From contig CBFGVX010000003.1 of the NCBI GenBank assembly GCA_965652425.1, positions 1 through 64,000 on the forward strand: a stretch of 64,000 nt of DNA, given 5' to 3'. Made by a program: the position numbers and the translations under genes. Of the stretch, positions 43,207 through 52,842 are shown in pieces (positions within the stretch are counted from its first letter, which is position 1; the number at the start of each line of letters is the position of its first letter). This DNA is from JANSXG01 sp965652425. GTDB taxonomy: Bacteria > Planctomycetota > Phycisphaerae > Phycisphaerales > UBA1924. The notes under the pieces were generated by a model. That model was not told the DNA's origin. It saw nothing but the letters and a program-made list of their open reading frames with translations, and made no database searches.

Positions 43207-43364
43207 GGAGGAGACCAGTTCGAAGCGGGCAGGAGGACAAAGACCCGGCGAGGGGGCTTCAGGGTGAGTACGGGGAACAGAAGGATTGTACGGGGGCGGG
43301 GTCGTGGGCTTTCATGCAAAGTTCGGATTCGCGCGGTTTGCCAGAGGTGGCCGGTCCGGGGACG

Positions 43365-45170
43365 ATGCGGGCGATGTCTTCCCGGCGACCACCCCTGATC
43401 CTGTGGCGGTACCTCAGCGTGGAGCTGTGGCGATCGCTCGCGCTGATCGCGTTCGCGCTGGTGCTGCTGGTGAGTTTCGCCGCGGCGATCCGCCCGCTGG
43501 CCCGGGGGGACATCGGCTTGGGGGATGCAATCAAGCTGATGGGGCTGCTTTCGTTGCCGATGAGCCAGTTCGCGCTGCCGTTCGCGGCGGGGTTCGCCTC
43601 GACGCTGGTCTACCACCGCTTCAGTTCCGACAACGAGGCGACCGCATGCCGGGCCAGCGGGATCCCCCAGCGATCGATCCTGGCACCCGCCCTGATGATG
43701 GGACTGATGCTGGGGCTTGCGGTGGCGGTGCTGTCCAATTCGGTGATGCCCCGCTTTTATCGTGCGGCCGAGCAGATCGTCGCGCGCGATGTGGCGCGGC
43801 TGATCGTCGGGCCGATCCGAAATGGCAGCCCGATCCGGCTGGGCAGCTGGGACCTGTACGCCGAGCAGATCTACCGTCCGGAGGTGCCCGAGGGGTCGGC
43901 GGCGATGGACCACCTGATCCTGCTGAGCGTGGTCGGCGCGGAGATCGGCGAAGACGGCGTGACCCGGCAGTTCGTCTCCGCCCGGCGGGTGGACATGTGG
44001 CTGTCCGAGGCCAGCCCGGAGGAAACCGGGACCGGCGAGCCGGGGACCTCCGTGCAGCTGGCGTTCACCGATCCGGTCGGTCTGGTGCCGGAGGGCGATG
44101 TGAGCTTTTCGATCGGCACGCTCGGGACGGGGCGGCTGATCCTGCCGTCGAACTTCGACGACGATCCGAAGATGCTGACCTTCAAGCAGATGCGCGAAGC
44201 GAGGCGCGAGCCGCGCCGGATCGACACGACGGACCTGCGGGCGCGACAGCTCGCCTTGGAACTGGGCCGCTTGCGCGTGGCCGAGGCCCTGCGCGACCGA
44301 GTCCGCAACGACGGGCGGCTTGTGCTCACCCGCGATGACGAAACGCTCTCGATCGAGGTGGACGAGATGGTCGCCGAGGGGAGCGGCTGGCGACTGCGAT
44401 CGAACCGCGGCGATCTGAACGAGCCGCTGATCCGGGCGGTGTACTCCAGCGAGCGCGGGTTCTCGCGCACGCACTTTGCGCAGGGCGCTCTGCTTCGCTT
44501 CGCGGACCCGCGCGGGCTGGGCGGCGGGATGGATGTCGTCGGCATCCGCGTCGCCGACGAGGATACCCAGCGGACGGATCAGGAGCGGCTGTCGCTGACG
44601 CTGGTGCTCGAGCGCGTGGTCACGCTCGACAGCGCCATGGCCGGTCCCGAGGGCGGCGCGGTCGCGACCGACCCGGACGCCGTGCGCGAGGCGGCGAACC
44701 TCGGTGCCGAGCAGGCGAGTCTGCCCTACAGCGGGCTGGTGCTGCAGAGCGATCGCGAACTGATCGAGTCGGACTGGCCCGCCTCGCAACTCCTCGAGCA
44801 GGCGGCGACGCTCGATCCCGACGACCAGACGCATCGGGCGGCGCTCGCGCGGGCGGAGGCGCTGCGCGAGAAGATCGAGCGGCAGGATCGAGACATCCTC
44901 TCCCGGATGAACGAGCGTGCGGCGTTCGTATGCATCGTGGCGCTGATGGGCATCGTCAGCGCGATCATGGCGATGCGCCTGCGCGATGCGCTGCCGCTGC
45001 TGGTGTTCCTGTGGTCGTTCCTGCCGGCGATGGGCGCGGTGGTGATGATCTCCAGCGGCCAGCAGATCACCGAGAAATCCGGGCCTCAGGGGCTGCTCCT
45101 GCTCTGGGGCGGGGTGGCGGCGCTGGCGGGCTTCACGGTGCAGCAATTCCGGGCGCTCGTCCGTGTCTAG
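43365..45170 (+). CDS. LptF/LptG-type permease 1
   Basis: A 601-residue inner-membrane protein of the YjgP/YjgQ (LptF/LptG) family, the permease half of the lipopolysaccharide transporter that extracts LPS from the inner membrane using LptB. The opening helix (LWRYLSVELWRSLALIAFAL), MGLLSLPMSQFALPFAAGFA, and DNEATACRASGIPQRSIL followed by AVAVLSNSVMPRFY are characteristic. The large periplasmic beta-jelly-roll (about 130-480) is longer than usual. Three helices close the protein. Start sites at 43365 and 43374 are both possible; the first is used. It is followed 84 bases later by a second family member, as lptF-lptG pairs usually are. Confidence 0.85.
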   Translation: MRAMSSRRPPLILWRYLSVELWRSLALIAFALVLLVSFAAAIRPLARGDIGLGDAIKLMGLLSLPMSQFALPFAAGFASTLVYHRFSSDNEATACRASGIPQRSILAPALMMGLMLGLAVAVLSNSVMPRFYRAAEQIVARDVARLIVGPIRNGSPIRLGSWDLYAEQIYRPEVPEGSAAMDHLILLSVVGAEIGEDGVTRQFVSARRVDMWLSEASPEETGTGEPGTSVQLAFTDPVGLVPEGDVSFSIGTLGTGRLILPSNFDDDPKMLTFKQMREARREPRRIDTTDLRARQLALELGRLRVAEALRDRVRNDGRLVLTRDDETLSIEVDEMVAEGSGWRLRSNRGDLNEPLIRAVYSSERGFSRTHFAQGALLRFADPRGLGGGMDVVGIRVADEDTQRTDQERLSLTLVLERVVTLDSAMAGPEGGAVATDPDAVREAANLGAEQASLPYSGLVLQSDRELIESDWPASQLLEQAATLDPDDQTHRAALARAEALREKIERQDRDILSRMNERAAFVCIVALMGIVSAIMAMRLRDALPLLVFLWSFLPAMGAVVMISSGQQITEKSGPQGLLLLWGGVAALAGFTVQQFRALVRV

Positions 45171-45254
45171 GGCGTGCGCGCGCGAGGCGCTTTGGGCCGC
45201 GTGCGCCCGCGGGGCGTACACTGGCTGTCCGTTGACCAACCGCCGGAGCCGACC

Positions 45255-46400
45255 GTGAACATCATCCACCGATACATCGCGCGGGTGTACCTGATCAATG
45301 TGGTGTCGCTGCTGGTGTTCCTGTTCGGGTTCATCGTGGTGGTGGATGTCTTCCTGAACCTGCGCCGGTTCGCCTCGCAGGCGGCCGACAACGCGCCGGG
45401 CGAGTCTTCGCTGCATGTGGCGCTGCTGACGGTCATGCTGATCGTGGACATCTGGGTGCCGCGCCTGCTGCAGCTGTTCAACTACATGGGCGGCGTGGTG
45501 CTGATCGGGGCGATGGGGTTCACCTGCGCGCAGATGGTCCGCAGCCGCGAGTTTGTCGCCCTGCTCGCCAGCGGGGTCTCGCTGCAGTCGCTGGCGAGGC
45601 CGTTCCTGGTCGTGGCGGTGCTCGTGTCGGGCGTGCAGGTGGTGAACATGGAGTTCGTCGTGCCGTCCATGGCGCACCTGCTGACGCGCAGCATCAGCGA
45701 CAGCGGCGACCGGTCGATCCGCAGTTTCCGCCTGCCGCCCTCCCCGGACGGCGACGAGCGGCTGGTGTCGGCGGCGCGCTACGACGACGCCTCGCAGTCG
45801 CTCGTCGCCCCGCGCAACAACGAGCGCAGCGCCGAAAGCGACGGCACCTTCACCGTCCGCTCGGTGATCGTCGCGGACTCAGCGCGCTGGTCCGACGGGG
45901 CGTGGGTGCTGGAGAACGGCGAGCGTCGCGCGGTCAGCCCTCGGCGCGAGGACGGCCAGCCGGCGCAGCGACCCCAGGCGGCCCCCGAGCCGGTCGAGCG
46001 GTTCGACTCGCGCCTCAGCCCGGACCGGATCCGGGTGCGCTACCTGACAGGGCTGGCCGAGAACCTCTCGTTCCGCCAGCTCGGTTCGATCATCGAGGGC
46101 GGCGGGCTCAGCGAGGAGAAAGCAGACGAACTCCAGCGCATCCGGTTCGGCCGGTACGCCGCCTTGCTTGCGAGTCTGCTCACCTTGATGGCGACGCTGC
46201 CGTGCTTCCTTGTGCGCACGCCCGGTCCGATGCTCCGACCGGCCATGCGGGCGGCGCCGGTGGCCCTGATCGGTCTGGGCGCGGCCGCCGCGGCGACCAC
46301 GCTGCCGATGCCCGGCCTTCCAGACTGGCTCGGGCCGTTCGTGCCGGGTCTGATCGTGCTGCCCATCGCGATCGCGCTCTATTCGAGCATCCGGTCCTGA
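45255..46400 (+). CDS. LptF/LptG-type permease 2
   Basis: A 381-residue inner-membrane protein, the probable partner of the preceding permease. It opens with VNIIHRYIARVYLINVVSLL, then has two helices around ALLTVMLIVDIWVPRLLQLF and VVLIGAMGFTCAQMVRSREF, followed by the conserved VALLASGVSLQSLARPFLV. The periplasmic domain spans about 135-290, and further helices close it. The GTG at 45255 is chosen for CCGGAG 7 bases before it. The last 22 bases overlap the convergent gene on the other strand. Which of the two is the LptF and which the LptG counterpart cannot be decided here. Confidence 0.85.
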   Translation: MNIIHRYIARVYLINVVSLLVFLFGFIVVVDVFLNLRRFASQAADNAPGESSLHVALLTVMLIVDIWVPRLLQLFNYMGGVVLIGAMGFTCAQMVRSREFVALLASGVSLQSLARPFLVVAVLVSGVQVVNMEFVVPSMAHLLTRSISDSGDRSIRSFRLPPSPDGDERLVSAARYDDASQSLVAPRNNERSAESDGTFTVRSVIVADSARWSDGAWVLENGERRAVSPRREDGQPAQRPQAAPEPVERFDSRLSPDRIRVRYLTGLAENLSFRQLGSIIEGGGLSEEKADELQRIRFGRYAALLASLLTLMATLPCFLVRTPGPMLRPAMRAAPVALIGLGAAAAATTLPMPGLPDWLGPFVPGLIVLPIAIALYSSIRS

Positions 46401-47245
46401 TCGTTGGCCTCGGGCTGGTTGACCACGCGCCAGCCCGCCGCGTCGGCCAGGTCCATGGCCGGTCCGGTCGGGTCCAGCACCGCGACCTCCCCCGGCCCCA
46501 GCAGCACGAGCATGTCGCGGATGCGGATCTTCTGATCGCGCAGTGCCTCCGGATCGGTGTAGACATAGGCGAGCACCCGTTCGTCGCCGAAGCGGAGGTA
46601 GATCGGGCGTGGCATGTCGGCGGCGTCGGGGTCGTAGCCCTCCATCGGCCCCACTTCGGCGAAGACCCGCCGGGCATCGAGGATGAGGCCGAACCCCGCG
46701 CCGCTCCCGGTGACCACGCCTCGCCGATCGCGCAGCGCGTCCGCGAACGCCGCGATCTGCTCGTCGGAGAGCGACCGGCCGAGGTCTTCGCTCATGACCT
46801 GCCGGGTCAGGCCGGGTCTGGCGTTCTGGGCCGAACCGACCATCTCCGCGCCGACCGGAGCGAGCCGGGCCGAGGCGCTGAGCGTGACGAGCGCCAGCAG
46901 CACCAGCGCCCCTTGGATGGCCGTTACCCCGACCCCGACGAACAGCGCGACCAGGGCCAGGGGTCTGCCGATAAGCCCCTCGGGATCGCGCTCGATGCTG
47001 CGCAGGGCCATGAAGGCGAGGATGCAGCCGTTGAGGGCCAGCAGCGGGGCCACGAGCACGCCGATCCAGGAGTTCCACCCCGCGAAGATACTGGTGGCCA
47101 AGGAGCCGCAGCCGATGACGATCGCGCCCAGCACCAGCCCGAACGAGGCGAGCGCGGCTCCGCTGAGCCGGGCGGGCGTCCCGATATTGGCGGCAGACTG
47201 GGTTTCGGGCCTCTCGGACGGGGGATTCGGGGAGTGCTGATCCAT
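46379..47245 (-). CDS. Membrane protein of unknown function
   Basis: A 288-residue protein with three membrane helices: LSGAALASFGLVLGAIVIGC (about 28-48), WIGVLVAPLLALNGCILAFMAL (about 59-80) and LALVALFVGVGVTAIQGALVLL (about 95-117). The remaining C-terminal half is soluble and probably extracytoplasmic. The N-terminal 27 residues are Pro/Ser/Asn-rich. It converges on the second LptF/LptG-type permease and overlaps its 3' end by 22 bases. No family recognised. Confidence 0.65.
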   Translation of the reverse strand: MDQHSPNPPSERPETQSAANIGTPARLSGAALASFGLVLGAIVIGCGSLATSIFAGWNSWIGVLVAPLLALNGCILAFMALRSIERDPEGLIGRPLALVALFVGVGVTAIQGALVLLALVTLSASARLAPVGAEMVGSAQNARPGLTRQVMSEDLGRSLSDEQIAAFADALRDRRGVVTGSGAGFGLILDARRVFAEVGPMEGYDPDAADMPRPIYLRFGDERVLAYVYTDPEALRDQKIRIRDMLVLLGPGEVAVLDPTGPAMDLADAAGWRVVNQPEANDQDRMLE

Positions 47246-47394
47246 GGCACAAGACTAGCCGGGGCGGCGAGCAACGGCATCCGGCATCGGGGGTATGACC
47301 AACTGGCGATGCCGCGTCTTCTCGTTCGATCCTGACTCCATCCAACCCGGCCGGGCCTCCCGAGCCGGTGAGTGATCTATCCTCGACCGTCACC

Positions 47395-50304
47395 ATGTGC
47401 CTGAACAAACCGATGCCTCTGTTCCAACGAATCCTGCGGCGGACTCTGCTCTGCGCCGTCGCGGCGGCTGCGCACGGGACGGTGATGCCCGCCGGCGCGA
47501 GCGCTCCGGTCGAACCGCGCGAGCCGGACGCGCCGATCCCGCTCCCCGCCGACGCCTCGGTGGTGCAGGGCACGCTCTCCAACGGGCTGCGCTTCGCGAT
47601 CGCGCCATCGCCGGTCGCGGCGAACGGCGGAGCCGCCACCGACACGGTGGTGTTCCTGCTGCACCTCAACGCGGGCACCGCGCACGAGGATGACGATCAG
47701 ATCGGCGCGGCCACGCTCGCGGCGAACCTGGCCTCCCACGGCACGCTCAGCGCGGATCCGGAGGCCTTTCGGCGAACGCTGGACTCGCTCGGCGCCGGTC
47801 GCTCGCTCCGGTCGCTGGCCACCTACGACTCCACTCGGTTTGTGCTCAGCGTTCCTCTGCAGAGCGGTGAGCGCCTGAGCAGCGCGGATATCTCGCGCAT
47901 CACCGATCTGCTTGGCTCGGTGCTTTCTGCGCGGAGCGTGACCGTCGGCGACGAGGACATGGACCGCGCGCGCCGGGACATCGTCGCCTCGCAGCTCGCC
48001 TGGGCCGGGCCGTCGCAGCGCATCACCGCGCGCGTGCTCCCGGACATGATGGGCGATTCCATCCTGGCGAAGCGGATGCCGATCTACAGCGATGCCGACC
48101 TGGAGCGGACCGGTGCGCAGGCCCTGAACGAATTTGTCGATTCCTGGTACGCGCCGGGCAGCGCGATCGTCGTCGTGAGCGGCGCGATCGACGCGCAGGT
48201 GGTCCGCCGAGCGCTGGAGCGATCGCTCGGGCCTTTGCGTGCCGAGCCCACGCCGGACCCGCCGGACCCGGGGCTTGGCGAGGCCCGGCGCGCCGTGGTC
48301 CGCGTGGAGACCGACCCGGCGATCGTCGGCGATGTGGTGCAGTTTCTGGTGATCGATGAGCCGGGCGCGCCAACGGAGAACGATCTCGCGGTGCGGGCGC
48401 GCACCGCCGAGCGGCTGGCGCTGGAAGCGCTGAGCCAGCGGCTGCGCACCCTTGCCCTTCGTGAAGACAGCGCGACCCTCCAGGCGGGGGTGTTCACCAA
48501 CCCGGACGCGGGCTCGTTTCGCATCAGCACGCTGAGCGTGTCGGGATCCTCCGGAAGCTGGGAAAAACTGACGCGCGAGGCCGCGGCGACCCTGCGCAGC
48601 GCGATCGAACTGGGCTTCTCCTCCGAGGAACTCGACTCGGCGCGACGGGCCGTGCTGGAGTCGCTCGATTCGGAAGCCGCCTCCGAAGCGCGGGCCTCGC
48701 CGGAGTACCGCGCCTCGAAGATCGCGTCCCAGCTCGCGCGATCGAACACCGTCTGGTCCGGCGAGCACTCCCGCCGGATCGCCCGTGCCAGCGTTCCCGG
48801 CATCGACGCGGACGAGGTGCGCAATAACCTGCGCCGGCTGTTCGACGAGCGGGTCCGCAGCACTCTCGTGGTGACCGCGCAGCACGCGCCTCCGGCCGAA
48901 GCGGTGTCCCGGCAACTGGCGATCGCCAGCGGGATCGATGCGGGCGCGGTCGCCGAGGTGACGATCCCGAAGCGGCCGAAGGTGACCCTCGCGGACGCCG
49001 ATCTCCCGCCGGCCCGGATCGTGACCCTCACCCACGACACCGATGGTGACCTCACCAGCGCCACGCTCGACAGCGGCGCACGGCTCTACCACCGGCAGAT
49101 GGACGCGGGCAGCGACCGGATCGAGATCGCGCTGTCGCTGCTCGGCGGCAGCTTCGAAGAAGACCAGACCACGCGCGGGCTGACCGAGGCGATCGAATCG
49201 CTCGAGGACCAGCCGGCCACTCGCTCGCAGGCAGGCTCGTCCGTGGCATCGGCGCTACGGAGCACAGGCATCGACCTCGATGTGCGCGTGACGCCAGACG
49301 CGGTGACGCTCCGCGCCTCAGCATCCAGTGCCGATTTCGAGAGCGCGATGCGCCTGATCGGGATGTTGGCGCGGGAGCCGGTGATCGAAGACAGCGCGTT
49401 CGAGCGCTGGCGGGCCTCGGCGATGGCCAGGGCCGCCGCCGCTCGCACCGAGCCCGCACGGGCGGCGCTGGACGACTTCGAGCGCGTCGTCCTCGAACGC
49501 ATGATGGGCGTGCACGCTTTCCCGACCGAAGACGAGCTGAACGCCATGGCCGCGCAGAGCGTGAACCTCTGGCTCAGCAGGATCGTGCGGGAGTCGCCGA
49601 TGACCCTCGCGATCGTCGGTGACATCGACCGCGCCCGAGCGCTGCAGAGCGCGGCGGAGAACCTCGGCGGGATCGAAGCGCGACCGACACCGAACGCCGA
49701 ACGCCTGCGATCGATCCCCGCGCAGTTTGAGCAGCCGCAGACGATCGAGCTGTCGAGGCGAGCCGAGCTGGCCACCGACGCCGCGGCGGTGGTGATCGGA
49801 TTCCGCAGCGCCGACGCGCAGCGGATCGACGACACGCTGGCACTCGACCTCGCCGCCGCGATCCTCACCCAGCGCCTTGGCGAGCGGATCGGCTCGAACG
49901 CCGAGATCAGCGGCTCCACCGTCGTGCTCAACATCGATGGCCAGCACCCCCCCGGCAGCGGGAGGTTCTGGGTCCGCGCCCTCGTGCACCCGCGCGATGC
50001 CGATCTCGCGCAGTCGATTCTGCAAAGCGAACTGCAGCGACTGATCGACACTCCGCCCGCCGAGCAGGAACTGCAGCGGGCCGTCTCGATGCTGAAGCCG
50101 CGTCTGGACCGCCGGCTCGAATCCTCTGGCGCGTGGGCCGATGCGCTCGCGCGGAGCGAGGGCCTCGGCGGCGTGCCGCTCGCCTCGCTGCGGGCTTCAA
50201 GCGCGGTCCTTGAAGGAATTGCCGCTCCCGTTGTCTCGCAGACCCTTGGCCGATACGCGCTGCCAGAACGGTCTTTCCGGATCCGCGTCGAACCCGCACG
50301 CTGA
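47395..50304 (+). CDS. Secreted M16-family protein that lacks the zinc motif
   Basis: A 969-residue exported protein with the architecture of M16 peptidases (pitrilysin/PqqL-like): paired modules, the first opening VQGTLSNGLRFAIAPSP. In active members the segment after the glycine-containing strand reads about G-x-A-H-F-x-E-H. Here the aligned segment is AGTAHEDDDQIGAATLAANLA (about residues 93-113), so HxxEH becomes TxxAN. The distal Glu that completes the zinc site is also not evident. The second half (LLGGSFEEDQTTRGLTEAIE) likewise has no motif. It is therefore probably a non-catalytic partner or structural chaperone. The signal peptide spans the first 37 residues or so. The start is chosen among two close Mets. 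Confidence 0.8.
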   Translation: MCLNKPMPLFQRILRRTLLCAVAAAAHGTVMPAGASAPVEPREPDAPIPLPADASVVQGTLSNGLRFAIAPSPVAANGGAATDTVVFLLHLNAGTAHEDDDQIGAATLAANLASHGTLSADPEAFRRTLDSLGAGRSLRSLATYDSTRFVLSVPLQSGERLSSADISRITDLLGSVLSARSVTVGDEDMDRARRDIVASQLAWAGPSQRITARVLPDMMGDSILAKRMPIYSDADLERTGAQALNEFVDSWYAPGSAIVVVSGAIDAQVVRRALERSLGPLRAEPTPDPPDPGLGEARRAVVRVETDPAIVGDVVQFLVIDEPGAPTENDLAVRARTAERLALEALSQRLRTLALREDSATLQAGVFTNPDAGSFRISTLSVSGSSGSWEKLTREAAATLRSAIELGFSSEELDSARRAVLESLDSEAASEARASPEYRASKIASQLARSNTVWSGEHSRRIARASVPGIDADEVRNNLRRLFDERVRSTLVVTAQHAPPAEAVSRQLAIASGIDAGAVAEVTIPKRPKVTLADADLPPARIVTLTHDTDGDLTSATLDSGARLYHRQMDAGSDRIEIALSLLGGSFEEDQTTRGLTEAIESLEDQPATRSQAGSSVASALRSTGIDLDVRVTPDAVTLRASASSADFESAMRLIGMLAREPVIEDSAFERWRASAMARAAAARTEPARAALDDFERVVLERMMGVHAFPTEDELNAMAAQSVNLWLSRIVRESPMTLAIVGDIDRARALQSAAENLGGIEARPTPNAERLRSIPAQFEQPQTIELSRRAELATDAAAVVIGFRSADAQRIDDTLALDLAAAILTQRLGERIGSNAEISGSTVVLNIDGQHPPGSGRFWVRALVHPRDADLAQSILQSELQRLIDTPPAEQELQRAVSMLKPRLDRRLESSGAWADALARSEGLGGVPLASLRASSAVLEGIAAPVVSQTLGRYALPERSFRIRVEPAR

Positions 50305-50325
50305 CGGTCCGGATACACTCGGGCC

Positions 50326-51744
50326 ATGGAAGCCCTTGTCATAGTTCTGACCGTGGTGTCTCTGGGCGCGCTCGCCGGAGCGATCTGGCTGCTGATCGAC
50401 CGGGGCCGCCGCGCCTCGCGCCTGGCGCTCGCCGAGCGCGAAGCCGCCGATGCCCGATCCGATGAAGAACGCCTGCGCAGCGAGTTCGATGCGCTGCGAG
50501 CGGATCTGGAGCGGCTCGCGAGCGAGCGGGAGGAGGCACGGCTGGAATCCGGACGGCTGGCCGAGCGTCTGGCTTCTCAGCAGTCGCTGCACGAGCAGAA
50601 GCTCCAGGCCCTGCGCGAAGCCGGTGAGTCGCACCGCAAGGAGCTCGAAGACCGCATCCAGCAGATCCAGAAGCAGTTCCACGACCGATTCAACGCGTCC
50701 GCCGCCGAGGCGCTCGATCGCACGAACAAAAGGTTCCTCGAACTCGCCGACCAGAACTTCGCCAAGCGCCATCAGGAAGCCGGCGAGATGCTCAGCAAAC
50801 TGGTCTCCCCGATCGGTGAGACCCTCAAGAAGACCGACGAGCAGATCAAGGAGCTCGAGCGCCGGCGCAGCGAGGCGTATGTCCGTCTGCACGAGCAGGT
50901 GGAAGCGCTCAAGCTCGGCAGCCAGGGGCTGGTCGAAGAAACCTCCAAGCTCGTCACCGCGCTGCGCAAGCCGCAGGTGCGCGGACAGTACGGCGAGATC
51001 CAGCTCGAGCGCGTCGCCGAGCTCGCGGGCATGACCAGTTACTGCGACTTCTCAACGCAGTCCAGCGTGCGGGATTCCGAGGGCAATCTTCTGCGTCCCG
51101 ACATGGTGGTCTCGCTGCCCAACGGGCGCGAGATCGTCATCGACGCGAAGACCAACATCGAGGCGTACCTCGATGCGCTGCAGGCCAAGCACCCCGACGA
51201 GGCCGAGCAGCACCTCAAGCGCTTCTCGCGCCACATGCTCGAGCAGGCCCGCTCGCTGGGCTCCAAGAAGTATTGGAAGGACTACCAGGGCAGCCCGGAG
51301 TTCACGGTCATGTTCGTCCCCGGCGATCAGTTCGTCGACGCCGCCCTCGAGCGCGAGCCGAAGCTGCTCGAACTCGCTGCGGAATCGAACATCCTGCTCG
51401 CCAGCCCGTCCACGCTGATCGGCCTGCTCCGTGCGGTTGCGATCGGCTGGCGGGAGAAGCAGTTGTCGGACTCCGCAGCCGAGCTGTTCAAGCTCGGCAA
51501 GGAACTGCACGAGCGGACGGCGGTGGCGCTGGGTCACGCCGGGAGCGTCGGCGATTCGCTCGAGCGCGCGGTGAAGGCCTACAACCGGTTCATCGGTTCC
51601 GTGGACAGCCGCCTGATGCCGACGCTGCGCAAGTTCGAGGAAGCGGGCGCCCGCTCCGAGCGCACGCTCAGCGAGCCGAAACCGGTCGAGTCGATGACGA
51701 GTGAGATGCGGTCGCTGCCGCAGTCCGACGAGGCGGGATCATGA
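50326..51744 (+). CDS. rmuC: DNA recombination protein RmuC
   Basis: A 472-residue protein with one N-terminal membrane helix (ALVIVLTVVSLGALAGAIWLL), then a long coiled coil (about 30-150, Arg/Glu/Leu-rich) and the RmuC nuclease-like domain. The domain contains ALRKPQVRGQYGEIQLERVA, the catalytic-looking IVIDAKTNIEAYLDAL, and FTVMFVPGDQFVDAALE with TLIGLLRAVAIGWREKQL. RmuC limits inversion recombination between short inverted repeats in E. coli. The gene overlaps the next by ATGA at 51741. Confidence 0.93.
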   Translation: MEALVIVLTVVSLGALAGAIWLLIDRGRRASRLALAEREAADARSDEERLRSEFDALRADLERLASEREEARLESGRLAERLASQQSLHEQKLQALREAGESHRKELEDRIQQIQKQFHDRFNASAAEALDRTNKRFLELADQNFAKRHQEAGEMLSKLVSPIGETLKKTDEQIKELERRRSEAYVRLHEQVEALKLGSQGLVEETSKLVTALRKPQVRGQYGEIQLERVAELAGMTSYCDFSTQSSVRDSEGNLLRPDMVVSLPNGREIVIDAKTNIEAYLDALQAKHPDEAEQHLKRFSRHMLEQARSLGSKKYWKDYQGSPEFTVMFVPGDQFVDAALEREPKLLELAAESNILLASPSTLIGLLRAVAIGWREKQLSDSAAELFKLGKELHERTAVALGHAGSVGDSLERAVKAYNRFIGSVDSRLMPTLRKFEEAGARSERTLSEPKPVESMTSEMRSLPQSDEAGS

Positions 51745-52838
51745 TTCTGCTCCGCCTGCTCGGGGCAGCGCCGGCTCCTCCCGCGCGGGCCCCCCTGCTG
51801 TCGCTGGACAACGCGTTCTGGCTGTCGGTGATGGTGATCTTCCTGATCACGATCATCAGCGCGTTCATTCGCCGGCGTCAGCGCGACCGCTGCATGAAGC
51901 TCTTCGACGACTACCACACGACCTATCTTTCCACGAAGTCCGATCCGATCTGGGGCGACCTGCGGGTCACCAGTTCTGGAGTCGAGGTCGTGTTCGACGC
52001 CGAGTACATCAGCCGCCGCGGTCTTTCGAAGACCAGCGCGCTCGTCTACGCGGATGAGCTGGTCGATGCGATCGCCTTCTGCCGCCCGGTCGGCGGGCTG
52101 AAGGACGATGAGCTGCGCCGGCGCGAGATTCAGTTGAAGCGCAGCATCAATCCGAAGCTGTTCCGGCGGATGATCCGCTGGGTGTACAACGCCATCAACA
52201 CCATCAGCGACGCCATCGCGCGGACCTTCTCCATGGTGGTCGGGCGCGTCGCGCGGACCGGCAGCGTCGCCACGGCCATCAAGAACCAGCAGGGCGATGT
52301 CGATGCGTTCGGGAAAACCGTGCTCGGCATCGTGGGGAATTCGTACGAGCCGCTGCTCGAGCGCCACATCGGAGCACCCGTGGTGTGCAGCATCACGCCG
52401 ACTCAGGGGACGGAGCAGATCGAGATGCCGGGGTACCTCGTCGAGTACAGCGCCCGCTACCTGGCGATCTACAACACCGATCCCGAGCCGATCGAACTGA
52501 TCCGGCACTCCATCGACGATCACACCGAGCGCGACGAGTACACCGTCTCCGTAGACGATCTGGCGATCCGCGTGGCCTGCACGGGCAAGGAATCGCTCGT
52601 GCTGTCGCGCATGATCGCCGACGGTGAGGAAACGGACCTCGCGATCGCGCTGCTCCCCGGTACACGCGTGCGGATCGCACGCCCGAGCGGCGCCGAGCGC
52701 ATCGAACTGGAGATGGCGATCACCCGGCGCGTCGACCTCGTCATCCCGCGCACACGCGGCACGGTCCGCTTCGGCAGCGCCCGACCGGCACGGCCCCGAC
52801 TGCTCTGGCGCGGTGTGCCGCCACAGTCCGAGCCCTAA
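51741..52838 (+). CDS. Membrane-anchored protein of unknown function, coupled to rmuC
   Basis: A 365-residue protein that starts inside the stop codon of rmuC (ATGA), so the two are coupled. One membrane helix (AFWLSVMVIFLITIISAFI, about 25-43) precedes a soluble cytoplasmic part. The soluble part has mixed alpha/beta sequence (DDYHTTYLSTKSDPIWGDL, VVFDAEYISRRGLSKTSALVY) and ends in basic beta-strands. I know of no family by sequence. The coupling is suggestive of a function alongside RmuC in the same membrane region. Confidence 0.72.
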   Translation: MILLRLLGAAPAPPARAPLLSLDNAFWLSVMVIFLITIISAFIRRRQRDRCMKLFDDYHTTYLSTKSDPIWGDLRVTSSGVEVVFDAEYISRRGLSKTSALVYADELVDAIAFCRPVGGLKDDELRRREIQLKRSINPKLFRRMIRWVYNAINTISDAIARTFSMVVGRVARTGSVATAIKNQQGDVDAFGKTVLGIVGNSYEPLLERHIGAPVVCSITPTQGTEQIEMPGYLVEYSARYLAIYNTDPEPIELIRHSIDDHTERDEYTVSVDDLAIRVACTGKESLVLSRMIADGEETDLAIALLPGTRVRIARPSGAERIELEMAITRRVDLVIPRTRGTVRFGSARPARPRLLWRGVPPQSEP

Positions 52839-52842
52839 CCGA

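Noticed and set aside
43095..45677. An 860-residue minus-strand frame over the LptF/LptG-type genes
   Set aside because: Antisense to clear permease family sequence on the plus strand; His/Arg/Gln-rich shadow composition.
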